Assembly (NCBI RefSeq): GCF_019749255.1
Contig: NZ_JACWFH010000035.1
Location: 1-64,000 of the forward strand
Reading direction: 5' to 3'
DNA: 64,000 nt
From: Mesobacillus maritimus
GTDB lineage: Bacteria; Bacillota; Bacilli; Bacillales; Cytobacillaceae
The notes under the pieces: generated by a model
Database searches by the model: none
Seen by the model: only the letters and a program-made list of their open reading frames with translations
What the model was told of the DNA's origin: nothing
Shown here: piece by piece, positions 19,240 to 28,354 of the stretch
Layout: each line of letters starts with the position of its first letter
Position numbering within the stretch: the first letter of the stretch is position 1
Made by a program: the position numbers and the translations under genes

Positions 19240-20478
19240 TTGATAAAAAAATATACATGCCAAAATGGCGTGCGGATTGTACTTGAACAAATTCCCACTG
19301 TGCGTTCAGTGGCCATTGGTGTCTGGATTGGGACAGGATCTCGAAATGAAATACCTGAAAACAATGGGATCTCCCATTTCCTAGAGCACATGTTTTTTAA
19401 GGGCACGAAAACAAGATCTGCTAGAGAAATTGCTGAATCCTTCGATAGCATTGGCGGACAGGTAAATGCGTTTACTTCAAAAGAATACACATGCTACTAT
19501 GCAAAGGTGCTAGACACACACTCCGAGTATGCGCTTGAGGTTTTATCCGATATGTTCTTTAATTCTACTTTTGAGGCAGGAGAACTGGATAAAGAAAAGA
19601 ATGTTGTGTATGAGGAAATTAAGATGTATGAAGATACACCTGATGATATTGTTCATGATCTTTTAAGTAAGGCGATTTACAATGAACATTCTCTCGGTTA
19701 CCCAATTCTTGGGACAGAGGATACCTTAAAAACATTCACAGGTGATACATTAAATCAATATATGTTTGATACATACACTCCTGAGAATGTCGTCATCTCG
19801 ATTGCTGGAAATGTGCCAGAAACCTTTATTTCAGAAGTCGAAAAGCTGTTTGGCTCGTATGAAGCAGGAAAGAAAGAAATTGAGTATCATAAGCCATCTT
19901 TCCACGCTAAGCATGTCGCTCGTAAAAAAGAAACTGAGCAGGCACATCTATGTATCGGATTTGAAGGCTTACAAATTGGTCATGAGGATGTCTATAGCTT
20001 AATTACCTTAAACAATGTTCTAGGCGGAAGCATGAGTAGCCGTCTGTTCCAAGAGGTAAGAGAGCAGCGAGGGCTTGCTTACTCTGTTTTTTCCTATCAT
20101 TCTGCCTTCAGAGATTCTGGCGTGGTGACGATTTATGGTGGAACGGGAGCGAAGCAGCTGGATGTTTTATTTGAAACCGTTCAGGAAACCCTTGCTAAGC
20201 TTCGTCAAGAAGGAATCACCGAAAAAGAACTAAACAATAGCAAGGAGCAGCTAAAGGGTAGCCTAATGCTGAGCCTTGAAAGCACAAACAGCCGTATGAG
20301 CCGAAACGGCAAAAATGAACTACTCTTAAGTCGCCATCGTTCACTTGATGAAATCGTAGAGCAAATTGACCAAGTGACAATTGAAAGTGTAAATGGATTG
20401 GCTAACAACATCTTTACAGATGAATACTCCGTTTCACTTATCAGTCCCGATGGAGAACTACCAAAAGGATTATTATAA
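19240..20478 (+). CDS. mlpA: M16 family zinc peptidase MlpA (YmxG)
   Basis: This is a 412-residue M16 (pitrilysin/processing peptidase-like) metalloprotease. TTG 19240 follows AAAGGAGGGG. The inverted zinc motif HFLEH is at 46-50, and the distal glutamate lies in YEEIKMYEDTPDD (about 124-136). The C-terminal half holds the second M16 fold with NNVLGGSMSSRLFQEVRE. In B. subtilis the homologue (YmxG) has been linked to control of extracellular protease expression. That is recalled family knowledge. Confidence 0.93.
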   Translation: MIKKYTCQNGVRIVLEQIPTVRSVAIGVWIGTGSRNEIPENNGISHFLEHMFFKGTKTRSAREIAESFDSIGGQVNAFTSKEYTCYYAKVLDTHSEYALEVLSDMFFNSTFEAGELDKEKNVVYEEIKMYEDTPDDIVHDLLSKAIYNEHSLGYPILGTEDTLKTFTGDTLNQYMFDTYTPENVVISIAGNVPETFISEVEKLFGSYEAGKKEIEYHKPSFHAKHVARKKETEQAHLCIGFEGLQIGHEDVYSLITLNNVLGGSMSSRLFQEVREQRGLAYSVFSYHSAFRDSGVVTIYGGTGAKQLDVLFETVQETLAKLRQEGITEKELNNSKEQLKGSLMLSLESTNSRMSRNGKNELLLSRHRSLDEIVEQIDQVTIESVNGLANNIFTDEYSVSLISPDGELPKGLL

Positions 20479-20488
20479 GTAAATAAAG

Positions 20489-20522
20489 AACAGCCTGTTA
20501 TTTTAGAGCAGGCTGTTTTTGT
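20489..20522 (+). terminator. mlpA terminator
   Basis: AACAGCCTG/CAGGCTGTT hairpin followed by TTTTTG. Confidence 0.88.
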
Positions 20523-20672
20523 TCTTTCTACGTTAATTTATCTAATAAAAAGGCAACTACCCTTTAAAGCCAGTCATTAGTATAATCACCAACCTTTAAT
20601 ATGAGACTTACGATTCTAAACTACGATTGAAACTGATACATATATAGTAAGACAAAGATTGGAGGAGAGGCT

Positions 20673-20915
20673 TTGAGGTTAAGTGAATTAGGTGGAAAAG
20701 AAATAGTCGATGTAAAAAAGGCAGAAAGACTAGGGGTACTTGGACAAACGGATCTAGAAATAGATGAACGGACTGGCGAGATAAAAGCATTAGTCATCCC
20801 CTCGGTAAAATGGTTCGGGATGAAACGACAAGGAGGAGAATTGAGAGTACCTTGGCGACAGATTAAAAAGATAGGAACCGACATGGTCATTGTCGACATT
20901 ATAGATGAAAATTAG
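20673..20915 (+). CDS. ymxH: YlmC/YmxH family PRC-barrel protein
   Basis: This is an 80-residue PRC-barrel-like sporulation-associated protein of the YlmC/YmxH family. TTG 20673 follows TTGGAGGAGAGG. The barrel signature runs LSELGGKEIVDVKKAERLG, then TGEIKALVIP and a closing VPWRQIKKIGTDMVIVDI. It lies just before dpaA, as in B. subtilis. The molecular role is unknown. Confidence 0.88.
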   Translation: MRLSELGGKEIVDVKKAERLGVLGQTDLEIDERTGEIKALVIPSVKWFGMKRQGGELRVPWRQIKKIGTDMVIVDIIDEN

Positions 20916-20940
20916 GCTAGCTGCAGCTAGTCTTTTTTTT
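20915..20940 (+). terminator. ymxH terminator
   Basis: GGCTAGC/GCTAGTC stem around TGCA, followed by eight T. Confidence 0.85.
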
Positions 20941-21159
20941 ATTCTATAAATATTGCCTGTCCAATAGAAGGCGTCAAAATGCCCGAGCGAGGTTGATAAA
21001 AGACTATACGGTAAAATAGGATTTCCCCGAAGCACTACTCCTCAACGAAATTTTTTCCATATGCTTAAATACAAGTTGTTTAAGCACACTGAAGGAACGC
21101 AAGATTCCTTTATTTATAAGGCTTCAGCGCCTTTTTATATTTGAAATCAGCGGATAACT
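20941..21159 (+). other. Intergenic region with hairpins and a terminator before dpaA
   Basis: No gene is seen. TGCTTAAA/TTTAAGCA (about 21062-21086) and AAGGAA/TTCCTT (about 21092-21110) form stem-loops. AAGGC/GCCTT around TTCAGC at 21118-21133, followed by five T, reads as an intrinsic terminator. It would insulate the sigma-K promoter that follows, or end a short untranslated RNA. Confidence 0.5.
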
Positions 21160-21188
21160 CACCATACAGACACCTACGACATATGATG
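21160..21188 (+). promoter_or_regulatory. Candidate sigma-K promoter for dpaAB
   Basis: CACC (21160-21163), a 16-base spacer and CATATGATG (21180-21188) fit the sigma-K pattern (mACm, about 16, CATAnnnTA). The spoVF (dpaA-dpaB) operon is transcribed by sigma-K in the B. subtilis mother cell. The same geometry recurs before cotE. Confidence 0.6.
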
Positions 21189-21243
21189 TTGGAGTAAATA
21201 GAAAAATTCCTGTTCGACTAATGAAAAGAAGGTGATCATTCTA

Positions 21244-22146
21244 ATGCTGACAGGAATGCAAATCGCTGTAATTGGCGGTGATGCCAGACAGTTGGAGATT
21301 ATCCGCCAGCTGACAGAGCATGATGCCAAACTGTCCCTAATTGGCTTTGAGCAATTGGATCATGCTTTTACAGGAGCAACGAAAGAAAAAATAACTGAAA
21401 TAGATTTTTCTGTGCAGGATGCGCTGATTTTACCTGTTCGCGGTACAGATGCAAAAGGTCAGGTTGACACAATCTTTTCAAGTGAGAAGGTGTTCTTGAC
21501 AAAAGAGATGCTTGAGAAACTCCCTCAGCATGCAATTATATTTTCAGGAATCAGCAATTCCTATTTGGATGAAATCACAAAGGAAGCTGACCGACGCCTC
21601 ATTAAATTGTTTGAACGTGACGACGTGGCTATTTATAACAGCATTCCAACAGTGGAAGGAACCATTATGATGGTGATTCAACATACTGATTTTACCATTC
21701 ACGGCTCAAACGTTGCAGTCTTAGGGCTTGGAAGAGTTGGGGTAACCGTTGCACGAACCTTTCAAGCGCTTGGAGCTAAGGTTAAAGTAGGAGCGAGGAA
21801 AAGTGAGCATATCGCAAGGATTACCGAAATGGGGCTCACTGCATTTCATCTAAACGATTTAGAATCAAATGTAAAAGACACAGATATTTGTATTAATACC
21901 ATCCCAACATCGATTGTAACGGCATCGGTTATTTCGAAGATGCCCACCCATACCCTCATTATCGATTTAGCTTCCAAGCCAGGAGGCACAGATTTTCGCT
22001 ATGCCGAAAAAAGGGGGATTAAAGCGCTGCTTGCACCAAGTCTCCCAGGGATCGTTGCCCCCAAGACTGCTGGTCAAATCTTGGCAAATGTCTTGATAAA
22101 GCTGCTTAGAGAAGATATGAAAAAGAGGGAGGAAAATCAATCATGA
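21244..22146 (+). CDS. dpaA: Dipicolinate synthase subunit A
   Basis: DpaA (SpoVFA) and DpaB convert dihydrodipicolinate to dipicolinic acid in the mother cell, for uptake into the spore core. The start is ATG 21244 (MLTGMQIAVIGGDARQ), 9 bases after GAAGGTG, giving 300 residues. An in-frame GTG at 21232 is too close to that site. An N-terminal Rossmann-like region (IAVIGGDARQLEI) is followed by a second dinucleotide-binding fold with LGLGRVGVTVA (about 161-171). Its last bases overlap dpaB (ATGA). Confidence 0.95.
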   Translation: MLTGMQIAVIGGDARQLEIIRQLTEHDAKLSLIGFEQLDHAFTGATKEKITEIDFSVQDALILPVRGTDAKGQVDTIFSSEKVFLTKEMLEKLPQHAIIFSGISNSYLDEITKEADRRLIKLFERDDVAIYNSIPTVEGTIMMVIQHTDFTIHGSNVAVLGLGRVGVTVARTFQALGAKVKVGARKSEHIARITEMGLTAFHLNDLESNVKDTDICINTIPTSIVTASVISKMPTHTLIIDLASKPGGTDFRYAEKRGIKALLAPSLPGIVAPKTAGQILANVLIKLLREDMKKREENQS

Positions 22147-22745
22147 ATAGTTTAAAAGGAAAAAGAATTGGATTCGGATTAACTGGTTCCCACTGTACGT
22201 ACGATGCCGTTTTCCCTGAAATTGAAAAATTAGTCAATGAAGGTGCAGAGGTTATTCCAATTGTATCGTGGACGGTTCAATCAACAGACACTAGATTTGG
22301 TAAAGGGGAAGACTGGGTTCAAAGAATTGTGGATTTAACCGGAAATAAAGCGATTAATTCAATCGTTGATGCGGAGCCACTTGGGCCTAAGTATCCGCTA
22401 GATGCAATGGTTATTTCTCCGATGACAGGGGTCTCTTTAAGTAAGTTTGCAAACGCCCAAAATGATTCCCCGGTGTTAATGGCTGCGAAGGCAACTATGA
22501 GAAATTCAAAACCAATTATTTTGGGGATTTCAACCAATGATGCGCTTGGACTAAATGGAGTAAACATCATGAAGTTGATGTCAACAAAGAATGTTTATTT
22601 TATTCCTTTCGGTCAAGACGATCCAGTTAATAAACCGAACTCATTGGTCGCTAGAATGGGTGCGACTAGAGATGCGATTCTAGCAGCGATGGATGGCCGC
22701 CAGGTTCAGCCAGTTTTAGTAGAACGTTTTCGCGATGAGGAGTAG
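22143..22745 (+). CDS. dpaB: Dipicolinate synthase subunit B
   Basis: DpaB (SpoVFB, 200 residues) is the flavoprotein-fold partner of DpaA. It opens KGKRIGFGLTGSHCTYD and contains the flavoprotein-like ISPMTGVSLSKFANAQND and LGISTNDALGLNGVNIMKLM. The ATGA overlap with dpaA indicates coupled translation. Its substrate pool comes from dapA, 2.6 kb downstream. Confidence 0.95.
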   Translation: MNSLKGKRIGFGLTGSHCTYDAVFPEIEKLVNEGAEVIPIVSWTVQSTDTRFGKGEDWVQRIVDLTGNKAINSIVDAEPLGPKYPLDAMVISPMTGVSLSKFANAQNDSPVLMAAKATMRNSKPIILGISTNDALGLNGVNIMKLMSTKNVYFIPFGQDDPVNKPNSLVARMGATRDAILAAMDGRQVQPVLVERFRDEE

Positions 22746-22960
22746 CCCTTTAATATATGGAAGGGCAAAGCATCCATTCTTAACTCTTCGATGCTTTACC
22801 GAAATAAAATCTGCCATTTCCCTTTCCTTCGTGGTTGAATATGATAAAATAAATGAAAATATAACATTGGCAGATTGATTCAATTGAATAGGTCTGCCTC
22901 TTCATATTTCTATCGACCCGTCAGATGTCGGTTAATTTATATTTGGAAGGGGAACTATGA
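22746..22960 (+). promoter_or_regulatory. dpaB-asd intergenic region
   Basis: AAAGCATC (22767-22774) pairs with GATGCTTT (22790-22797) without a following T run. TATG-A-TAAAAT at 22840-22850 resembles an extended -10, but no -35 is clear. A leader of about 110 bases precedes asd. I do not see a lysine riboswitch. Confidence 0.35.
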
Positions 22961-24007
22961 ATGGCACAAGAGAGAGGATACCATGTAGCAGTAGTTGGAG
23001 CAACAGGAGCTGTTGGCCAACAAATGTTGAAAACATTAGAAACTCGTAATTTTCCAATTTCAAAACTAACTTTACTTTCTTCTGCTCGTTCAGCTGGAAA
23101 AAAGGCTGTTTTTAAAGGTGAGGAAGTTACGATAGAAGAAGCAAAGCCAGAAAGCTTCGAGGGAGTGCAAATTGCTCTTTTTAGTGCTGGAGGCAGTATC
23201 TCAAAAGCATTGGCACCAGAAGCGGTAAAGCGCGGAGCTATCGTTGTTGATAATACGAGTGCATTCCGAATGGATGAAAATGTCCCATTAGTGGTTCCAG
23301 AAGTGAATGCTGAGGATTTGAAAACTCATAATGGGATTATTGCCAATCCAAACTGTTCAACGATTCAAATGGTCGTGGCATTAGAACCTTTACGTCAAAA
23401 CTTTGGCTTAAAGAAAGTCATTGTTTCGACTTATCAAGCGGTATCCGGTGCTGGTGCTGCAGCGGTAGAGGAAATGTATCAGCAAACTCAAGCGATTCTA
23501 GATGGAAAAGAGCCTGAAGCAAACATCTTACCAGTTGGTTCTGATGAGAAACATTATCCTATCGCTTTTAATGCGATCCCACAAATTGATAAGTTTGAAG
23601 AAAACGGGTTCACATTCGAAGAAATGAAAATGATCAATGAAACGAAGAAAATCATGCATATGCCAGCGCTAGAAGTTGCGGCTACATGTGTACGTCTTCC
23701 GGTGGGTACAGGGCATTCCGAGTCGGTTTATTTCGAAATCGATAAAAAGGGTATTGATTCCAATCAAGTGAAAACCTTGCTTTCTGATGCACCAGGAGTT
23801 GTCTTACAAGATAATCCATCAGAGCAACTATATCCAATGCCAGCATTTTGTGTAGGTAAAAATGATGTTTTTGTCGGTCGCATCCGAAAAGATTTAGACA
23901 ATGAGCAAGGCTTCCATATGTGGGTTGTTTCTGATAACCTTCTAAAAGGAGCGGCTTGGAACTCTGTACAGATTGCCGAAAAATTAATTGAACTTAAGTT
24001 AGTCTAA
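22961..24007 (+). CDS. asd: Aspartate-semialdehyde dehydrogenase
   Basis: Asd reduces aspartyl phosphate to aspartate semialdehyde with NADPH, the branch point to lysine/DAP and to threonine/methionine. It has 348 residues; ATG 22961 follows GGAAGGGGAACT. It shows the nucleotide-binding [11 protein letters not shown] (about 9-19), active-site Cys in [10 protein letters not shown], and [26 protein letters not shown]. The run asd-dapG-dapA matches B. subtilis. Confidence 0.97.
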   Translation: MAQERGYHVAVVGATGAVGQQMLKTLETRNFPISKLTLLSSARSAGKKAVFKGEEVTIEEAKPESFEGVQIALFSAGGSISKALAPEAVKRGAIVVDNTSAFRMDENVPLVVPEVNAEDLKTHNGIIANPNCSTIQMVVALEPLRQNFGLKKVIVSTYQAVSGAGAAAVEEMYQQTQAILDGKEPEANILPVGSDEKHYPIAFNAIPQIDKFEENGFTFEEMKMINETKKIMHMPALEVAATCVRLPVGTGHSESVYFEIDKKGIDSNQVKTLLSDAPGVVLQDNPSEQLYPMPAFCVGKNDVFVGRIRKDLDNEQGFHMWVVSDNLLKGAAWNSVQIAEKLIELKLV

Positions 24008-24067
24008 TAATTAGCAGCATTAGTAAAAAAATTTACAATATTAATAGAGCATCTTCGAGGTGTAACG

Positions 24068-25300
24068 ATGAAAATAATCGTCCAAAAATTTGGTGGTACG
24101 TCCGTTCGCGATGATGAAAGTCGGGCGCATGCCATTAACCACATTAAGCAGGCCATAGGCAATGGTTACAAAGTGGTTGTTGTTGTATCTGCAATGGGAA
24201 GAAAAGGGGAACCGTATGCAACAGATACCCTCCTTTCCCTCATTGGTGAAAATAAAAATAGTTTAAAGCCTAGGGAGTATGATTTGTTGCTCTCCTGTGG
24301 TGAAGTGATTTCAAGTGTGGTGTTTACAAGCAAACTCCATGAGCATGGAGTAAAAGCAACCTCACTAACAGGCGCACAGGCAGGTTTTTTAACAAATGGA
24401 GAACATACTAGTGCAAAAATTCTGGATATGAAGTGTGAGCGCCTATTAAAAGAATTAGAGGATGTCGATGCGGTTGTCGTTGCTGGTTTCCAAGGGGCAG
24501 CTCCTAATGGAGATGTGACGACGATAGGCCGAGGAGGCAGTGACACATCTGCTGCAGCTCTTGGTGCAGCACTTAGTGCAGAAAGAGTCGATATCTTCAC
24601 AGATGTCGAAGGGATTATGACAGCAGATCCTAGAATTGCTGAAAACGCTAGACCATTAGCTGTCGTCACGTATACAGAAGTCTGCAATATGGCTTATCAA
24701 GGTGCAAAAGTGATTCATCCACGTGCGGTTGAAATTGCCATGCAGGCGAAGGTGCCGATTCGAATTCGCTCTACTTATTCAGAAGGTTTAGGGACACTTG
24801 TTACGGACAACAATACGAAACAAAGCAAAGGTGCTGATATAAAAGAGCGCCCAGTAACAGGAATTGCCCATGTTTCGAATGTAACACAGTTAAAGGTTTT
24901 TGCGAGAAAAGACCAATACAATCTTCAGTCAGAAGTGTTTAAAGCGATGGCCAACGAAAATATCTCTGTTGATTTTATCAATATCTCCCCAAAAGGGGTG
25001 GTTTACACAGTATCAGATGAAATGACGGACCGTGCCCTAACAGTATTAGAATCACTTGGGCATGAACCACAAGTGGAACGGAATTGTGCGAAGGTTTCTG
25101 TAGTTGGTGCAGGAATGGCAGGAGTTCCGGGAGTTACTTCGAAAATCGTTACGGCGCTTTCAGAAAAAGAGATTCGAATTCTACAATCGGCCGACAGTCA
25201 TACGACAATTTGGGTATTGGTCAAGGAGCAGGACCTTGTTCTTGCTGTGAATGCGTTACACGATGCTTTCCAGCTTGAAACGGTTCAACAAGAAAAATGA
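24068..25300 (+). CDS. dapG: Aspartokinase I (DapG type)
   Basis: DapG phosphorylates aspartate, the first step to DAP. In B. subtilis it is the isoform inhibited by meso-DAP and serves cell wall and spore needs. It has 410 residues; ATG 24068 follows CGAGGTG. The kinase domain starts KFGGTSV (about 7-13), with TTIGRGGSDTSA and FTDVEGIMTADPR. Two ACT domains follow (from about 265), including SVDFINISP and VVGAGMAGVPGVTSK. Gene order favours DapG over the LysC or ThrD types. Confidence 0.94.
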   Translation: MKIIVQKFGGTSVRDDESRAHAINHIKQAIGNGYKVVVVVSAMGRKGEPYATDTLLSLIGENKNSLKPREYDLLLSCGEVISSVVFTSKLHEHGVKATSLTGAQAGFLTNGEHTSAKILDMKCERLLKELEDVDAVVVAGFQGAAPNGDVTTIGRGGSDTSAAALGAALSAERVDIFTDVEGIMTADPRIAENARPLAVVTYTEVCNMAYQGAKVIHPRAVEIAMQAKVPIRIRSTYSEGLGTLVTDNNTKQSKGADIKERPVTGIAHVSNVTQLKVFARKDQYNLQSEVFKAMANENISVDFINISPKGVVYTVSDEMTDRALTVLESLGHEPQVERNCAKVSVVGAGMAGVPGVTSKIVTALSEKEIRILQSADSHTTIWVLVKEQDLVLAVNALHDAFQLETVQQEK

Positions 25301-25363
25301 CAGCTAGAAAACCGGAGTAAAACTCTTTTATAGAGTTGCACAAAAGTAAAGGAGTGGATCACA

Positions 25364-26233
25364 ATGGTCCAATTTGGCCGTATTTCGACAGCAATGGTTA
25401 CACCTTTTGATAGCAAGGGGCATGTCGATTTCGCAAAAACGACTCAGCTGGTCAATCATTTAATTAAGAATGGAACCGATTCATTAGTTGTAGCAGGAAC
25501 AACAGGTGAGTCACCAACATTAACAAAAGAAGAAAAAATTGCCTTATTTGACCATGTTGTAAAAGTGGTAGATAAACGAGTACCTGTAATTGTTGGTACA
25601 GGCAGCAACAATACGTACGCTACGATTGAACTAACGAAAAAGGCAGCACAGTTAGGTGTAGACGGAATTATGATTGTTGCTCCTTACTACAATAAGCCGA
25701 ATCAGGAAGGACTATATCAACATTTTAAGGCAGTTGCGGAAAGTACAGACTTGCCGATTATGGTTTATAATATTCCTAGTCGCTCGGTTGTCAACATACT
25801 TCCAGAAACAATTATCCGTCTTTCAGAAATCCGCAATATTGTTTGTGTGAAGGAAGCAAGTGGGGATTTAAGTGCAATGACAAAAATAATTGCCAATACA
25901 TCAGAGGATTTCCACCTTTATAGCGGCGATGACAGCATGGCTCTTCCTATTCTCTCTATTGGTGGTGTTGGCGTTGTCTCTGTAGCATCTCATATCATTG
26001 GAAATGAAATGCAAAAGATGGTTAGGACTTTCCTAGAGGGAAATCATACTGAAGCAGCAAAGTTGCACCAGAAGTTGCTTCCAGTTATGCAAGGATTATT
26101 TAACGCTCCAAGTCCTGGCCCTGTTAAAACAGCCCTACAATTAATGGGACTTGATGTTGGATCGGTTCGACTGCCTCTTGTTCCACTGAATGAGCGGGAA
26201 CGTGCCGAAATTTATGAGCTTATAAAGAACTAA
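25364..26233 (+). CDS. dapA: 4-hydroxy-tetrahydrodipicolinate synthase
   Basis: DapA condenses aspartate semialdehyde with pyruvate. Its product feeds both DAP and dipicolinate. It has 289 residues; ATG 25364 follows AAAGGAGTG. The (beta/alpha)8 aldolase features include GTTGESPTL (about 46-54), YNIPSR with the catalytic Tyr (about 135), and the Schiff-base Lys in CVKEASGD (about 163). It ends at a terminator. Confidence 0.97.
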   Translation: MVQFGRISTAMVTPFDSKGHVDFAKTTQLVNHLIKNGTDSLVVAGTTGESPTLTKEEKIALFDHVVKVVDKRVPVIVGTGSNNTYATIELTKKAAQLGVDGIMIVAPYYNKPNQEGLYQHFKAVAESTDLPIMVYNIPSRSVVNILPETIIRLSEIRNIVCVKEASGDLSAMTKIIANTSEDFHLYSGDDSMALPILSIGGVGVVSVASHIIGNEMQKMVRTFLEGNHTEAAKLHQKLLPVMQGLFNAPSPGPVKTALQLMGLDVGSVRLPLVPLNERERAEIYELIKN

Positions 26234-26236
26234 GAA

Positions 26237-26263
26237 GTCAACCTTAATGGTTGGCTTTTTTAT
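26237..26263 (+). terminator. dapA terminator
   Basis: GTCAACC/GGTTGGC hairpin followed by TTTTTTA. Confidence 0.85.
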
Positions 26264-26405
26264 TTCTATATTAATCCCTGCGTGCGTTCATAGATTTTAT
26301 TTCGTTGATGTGAGAGACTTCACGTTTCATCTAGCTTTTAATGGAAGAAGTCTAGTCGAATTGAATCGATTTGGCATAAATGCCAATTTGTGGACCGGAT
26401 TTCTA

Positions 26406-26435
26406 TTGTAAAGGGTTTCCTCCATCAAGTATAAT
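26406..26435 (+). promoter_or_regulatory. Sigma-A promoter for rnjB
   Basis: TTGTAA (26406-26411), an 18-base spacer and TATAAT (26430-26435), about 50 bases before rnjB. The stretch 26264-26405 shows no other feature. Confidence 0.65.
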
Positions 26436-26485
26436 AGCTATAACTGGTCATGGTCGGCCCAATTCAGCAAGGAGGAAGCTAACAA

Positions 26486-28156
26486 TTGAATAATAGAGTA
26501 AATGAAAGCATCAAGGTTATACCCATGGGTGGCGTCGGAGAAGTTGGTAAAAACATGTACCTCACAGAAGTGGACGGGGATATTTTTATCGTAGATGCCG
26601 GATTAATGTTTCCGGAAGATGAGATGCTCGGAATTGATATCGTTATTCCCGATTTAACTTACTTGGTTCAAAATAAAGACAGAGTACGGGCAATTTTTCT
26701 AACACATGGACATGAGGATCATATCGGTGCATTAACGTATCTGCTGCAAAAGGTACAGGCACCTGTATATGGCACAAGATTAACACTTGCTCTCGCAAAG
26801 GAAAAATTGAAAGAACAAGAGTTTAAGGGCAGAGCAGATTTTCGAGTGATTCACTCGAATTCAAAACTCAAATTTGATTCGACTCATGTAACCTTTTTTA
26901 AGACAAACCATAGTATCCCAGACTCTGTAGCTGTCTGTATTCATACATCAGAGGGAGCGATTGTTCATACTGGTGACTTTAAATTTGATCAAGCTGCTTC
27001 TGCGCTTTATCGACCTGAGATAGGAAAGATGGCGGCAATCGGAGATAAAGGGGTTTTATGCTTATTATCTGATAGTACTGGAGCTGAAAAACCAGGCTAT
27101 TCTCAATCAGAGGTTGTGGTTGCGCGCGAATATGCCAATCGAATTGATCAAGCAGAAGGTAGAGTCATTGCTGCATGCTTTGCGACAGATATAAGTCGTA
27201 TTCAGCACATTTTTAATAGTGCCTTAGAAAGTAACCGAAAAATTGTGCTCGTCGGAAAAAGTCTGAAACGGACTTTAGAGAAAGTAATTGAACTTGGTTA
27301 TTTACAAGTGGAAGAAGAACAAATTTGTCCTATCAATGATATCCACCACTACCAAGATAATGAACTAGTAATCCTAATTACTGGGAATCAAGGCGAGCCG
27401 ATTGAAGCACTTGAAAAGATGGCAAAGATGGCTCATCCAGTTGTCAACATTCAAAAAGGTGATACGGTATTAATTCCTGTTTCTCCGTTTATTAATAGTG
27501 AAGTGTTCCTAAATAAGACCATTGATTTACTCCATCGTGCAGGGGCGGAGGTTGTTTACGGAAAAGGCTTAATTAATGTTACGAGTCATGGAAGTCAGGA
27601 AGAATTAAAGTTTATGATCAATCTCATGAACCCGAAATTTTTCATTCCTGTTCATGGGGAATATAAAATGCTAAAAGCTCATGAAAGGGTAGCAGTAGAA
27701 TCCGGGATTCCTGTGGGCAACATTATTGTCCCAGATCGCGGGGATGTCATTGAGTTTGTAGAAGGTAGGGTGCGCACAGTTGATCGTGTACCAGCTGGGA
27801 ATGTCTTAATTGACGGGATTGGTGTCGGAGATGTGGGCAATATTGTTCTCCGAGATCGGAAACTCCTTTCTCAAGATGGTGTACTAATTGTGGTTGTGAC
27901 TCTAAACCGTCCTTCACGCAGTATTGTTGCCGGTCCTGAAATTATTTCGAGAGGTTTTGTTTATGTTCGAGAGTCAGAGAAATTAATGGCAGAATCCGAA
28001 GAAATCGTGAAACAAATTGTTGAGAAAGTAATTTCAAGAGATTCATTTGACTGGGCTAGCCTCAAACAAGAAATGAGAGAAGCTTTAAGTTATCATTTGT
28101 TTAATAAAACGAAACGCCGGCCAATGATTATGCCGATCTTAATGGAAGTTAGATAA
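26486..28156 (+). CDS. rnjB: Ribonuclease J (RNase J2 position)
   Basis: This is a 556-residue metallo-beta-lactamase/beta-CASP ribonuclease with 5'-3' exonuclease and endonuclease potential. TTG 26486 follows AAGGAGGAAGC. Metal-binding motifs are complete: THGHEDHIG (about 73-81), NHSIPDS, HTGDFKFD, and SHGSQEE and PVHGEY in the C-terminal half. Position after dapA identifies it as the RNase J2 gene (ymfA). As I recall, B. subtilis RNase J2 has a degenerate HGHDENIG motif and little exonuclease activity. This one keeps the full HxHxDH. Confidence 0.93.
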   Translation: MNNRVNESIKVIPMGGVGEVGKNMYLTEVDGDIFIVDAGLMFPEDEMLGIDIVIPDLTYLVQNKDRVRAIFLTHGHEDHIGALTYLLQKVQAPVYGTRLTLALAKEKLKEQEFKGRADFRVIHSNSKLKFDSTHVTFFKTNHSIPDSVAVCIHTSEGAIVHTGDFKFDQAASALYRPEIGKMAAIGDKGVLCLLSDSTGAEKPGYSQSEVVVAREYANRIDQAEGRVIAACFATDISRIQHIFNSALESNRKIVLVGKSLKRTLEKVIELGYLQVEEEQICPINDIHHYQDNELVILITGNQGEPIEALEKMAKMAHPVVNIQKGDTVLIPVSPFINSEVFLNKTIDLLHRAGAEVVYGKGLINVTSHGSQEELKFMINLMNPKFFIPVHGEYKMLKAHERVAVESGIPVGNIIVPDRGDVIEFVEGRVRTVDRVPAGNVLIDGIGVGDVGNIVLRDRKLLSQDGVLIVVVTLNRPSRSIVAGPEIISRGFVYVRESEKLMAESEEIVKQIVEKVISRDSFDWASLKQEMREALSYHLFNKTKRRPMIMPILMEVR

Positions 28157-28170
28157 GGTATGATGAAGAA

Positions 28171-28204
28171 GAGGATGTCCATTCATTTTGGATATCCTCT
28201 TTTT
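28171..28204 (+). terminator. rnjB terminator
   Basis: GAGGATGTCC/GGATATCCTC hairpin with one mismatch, followed by TTTTTG. Confidence 0.85.
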
Positions 28205-28354
28205 GTTGTATAAGAGACAAATGCCTAGAAATTATGAAGGTTAATTGAAGCTTGAATGCTTCGTCAGATTTCACACAATTATCCAGAATTCCGCATTAAA
28301 AAGCCAATATTGTCCATACTAATGGGTATCATGTCTGTAGGGGGTAAAAAAAGG

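Noticed and set aside
22746-22960. Lysine riboswitch before asd-dapG-dapA
   Set aside because: The expected multi-helix lysine aptamer and a terminator could not be found. Only one short hairpin is visible.
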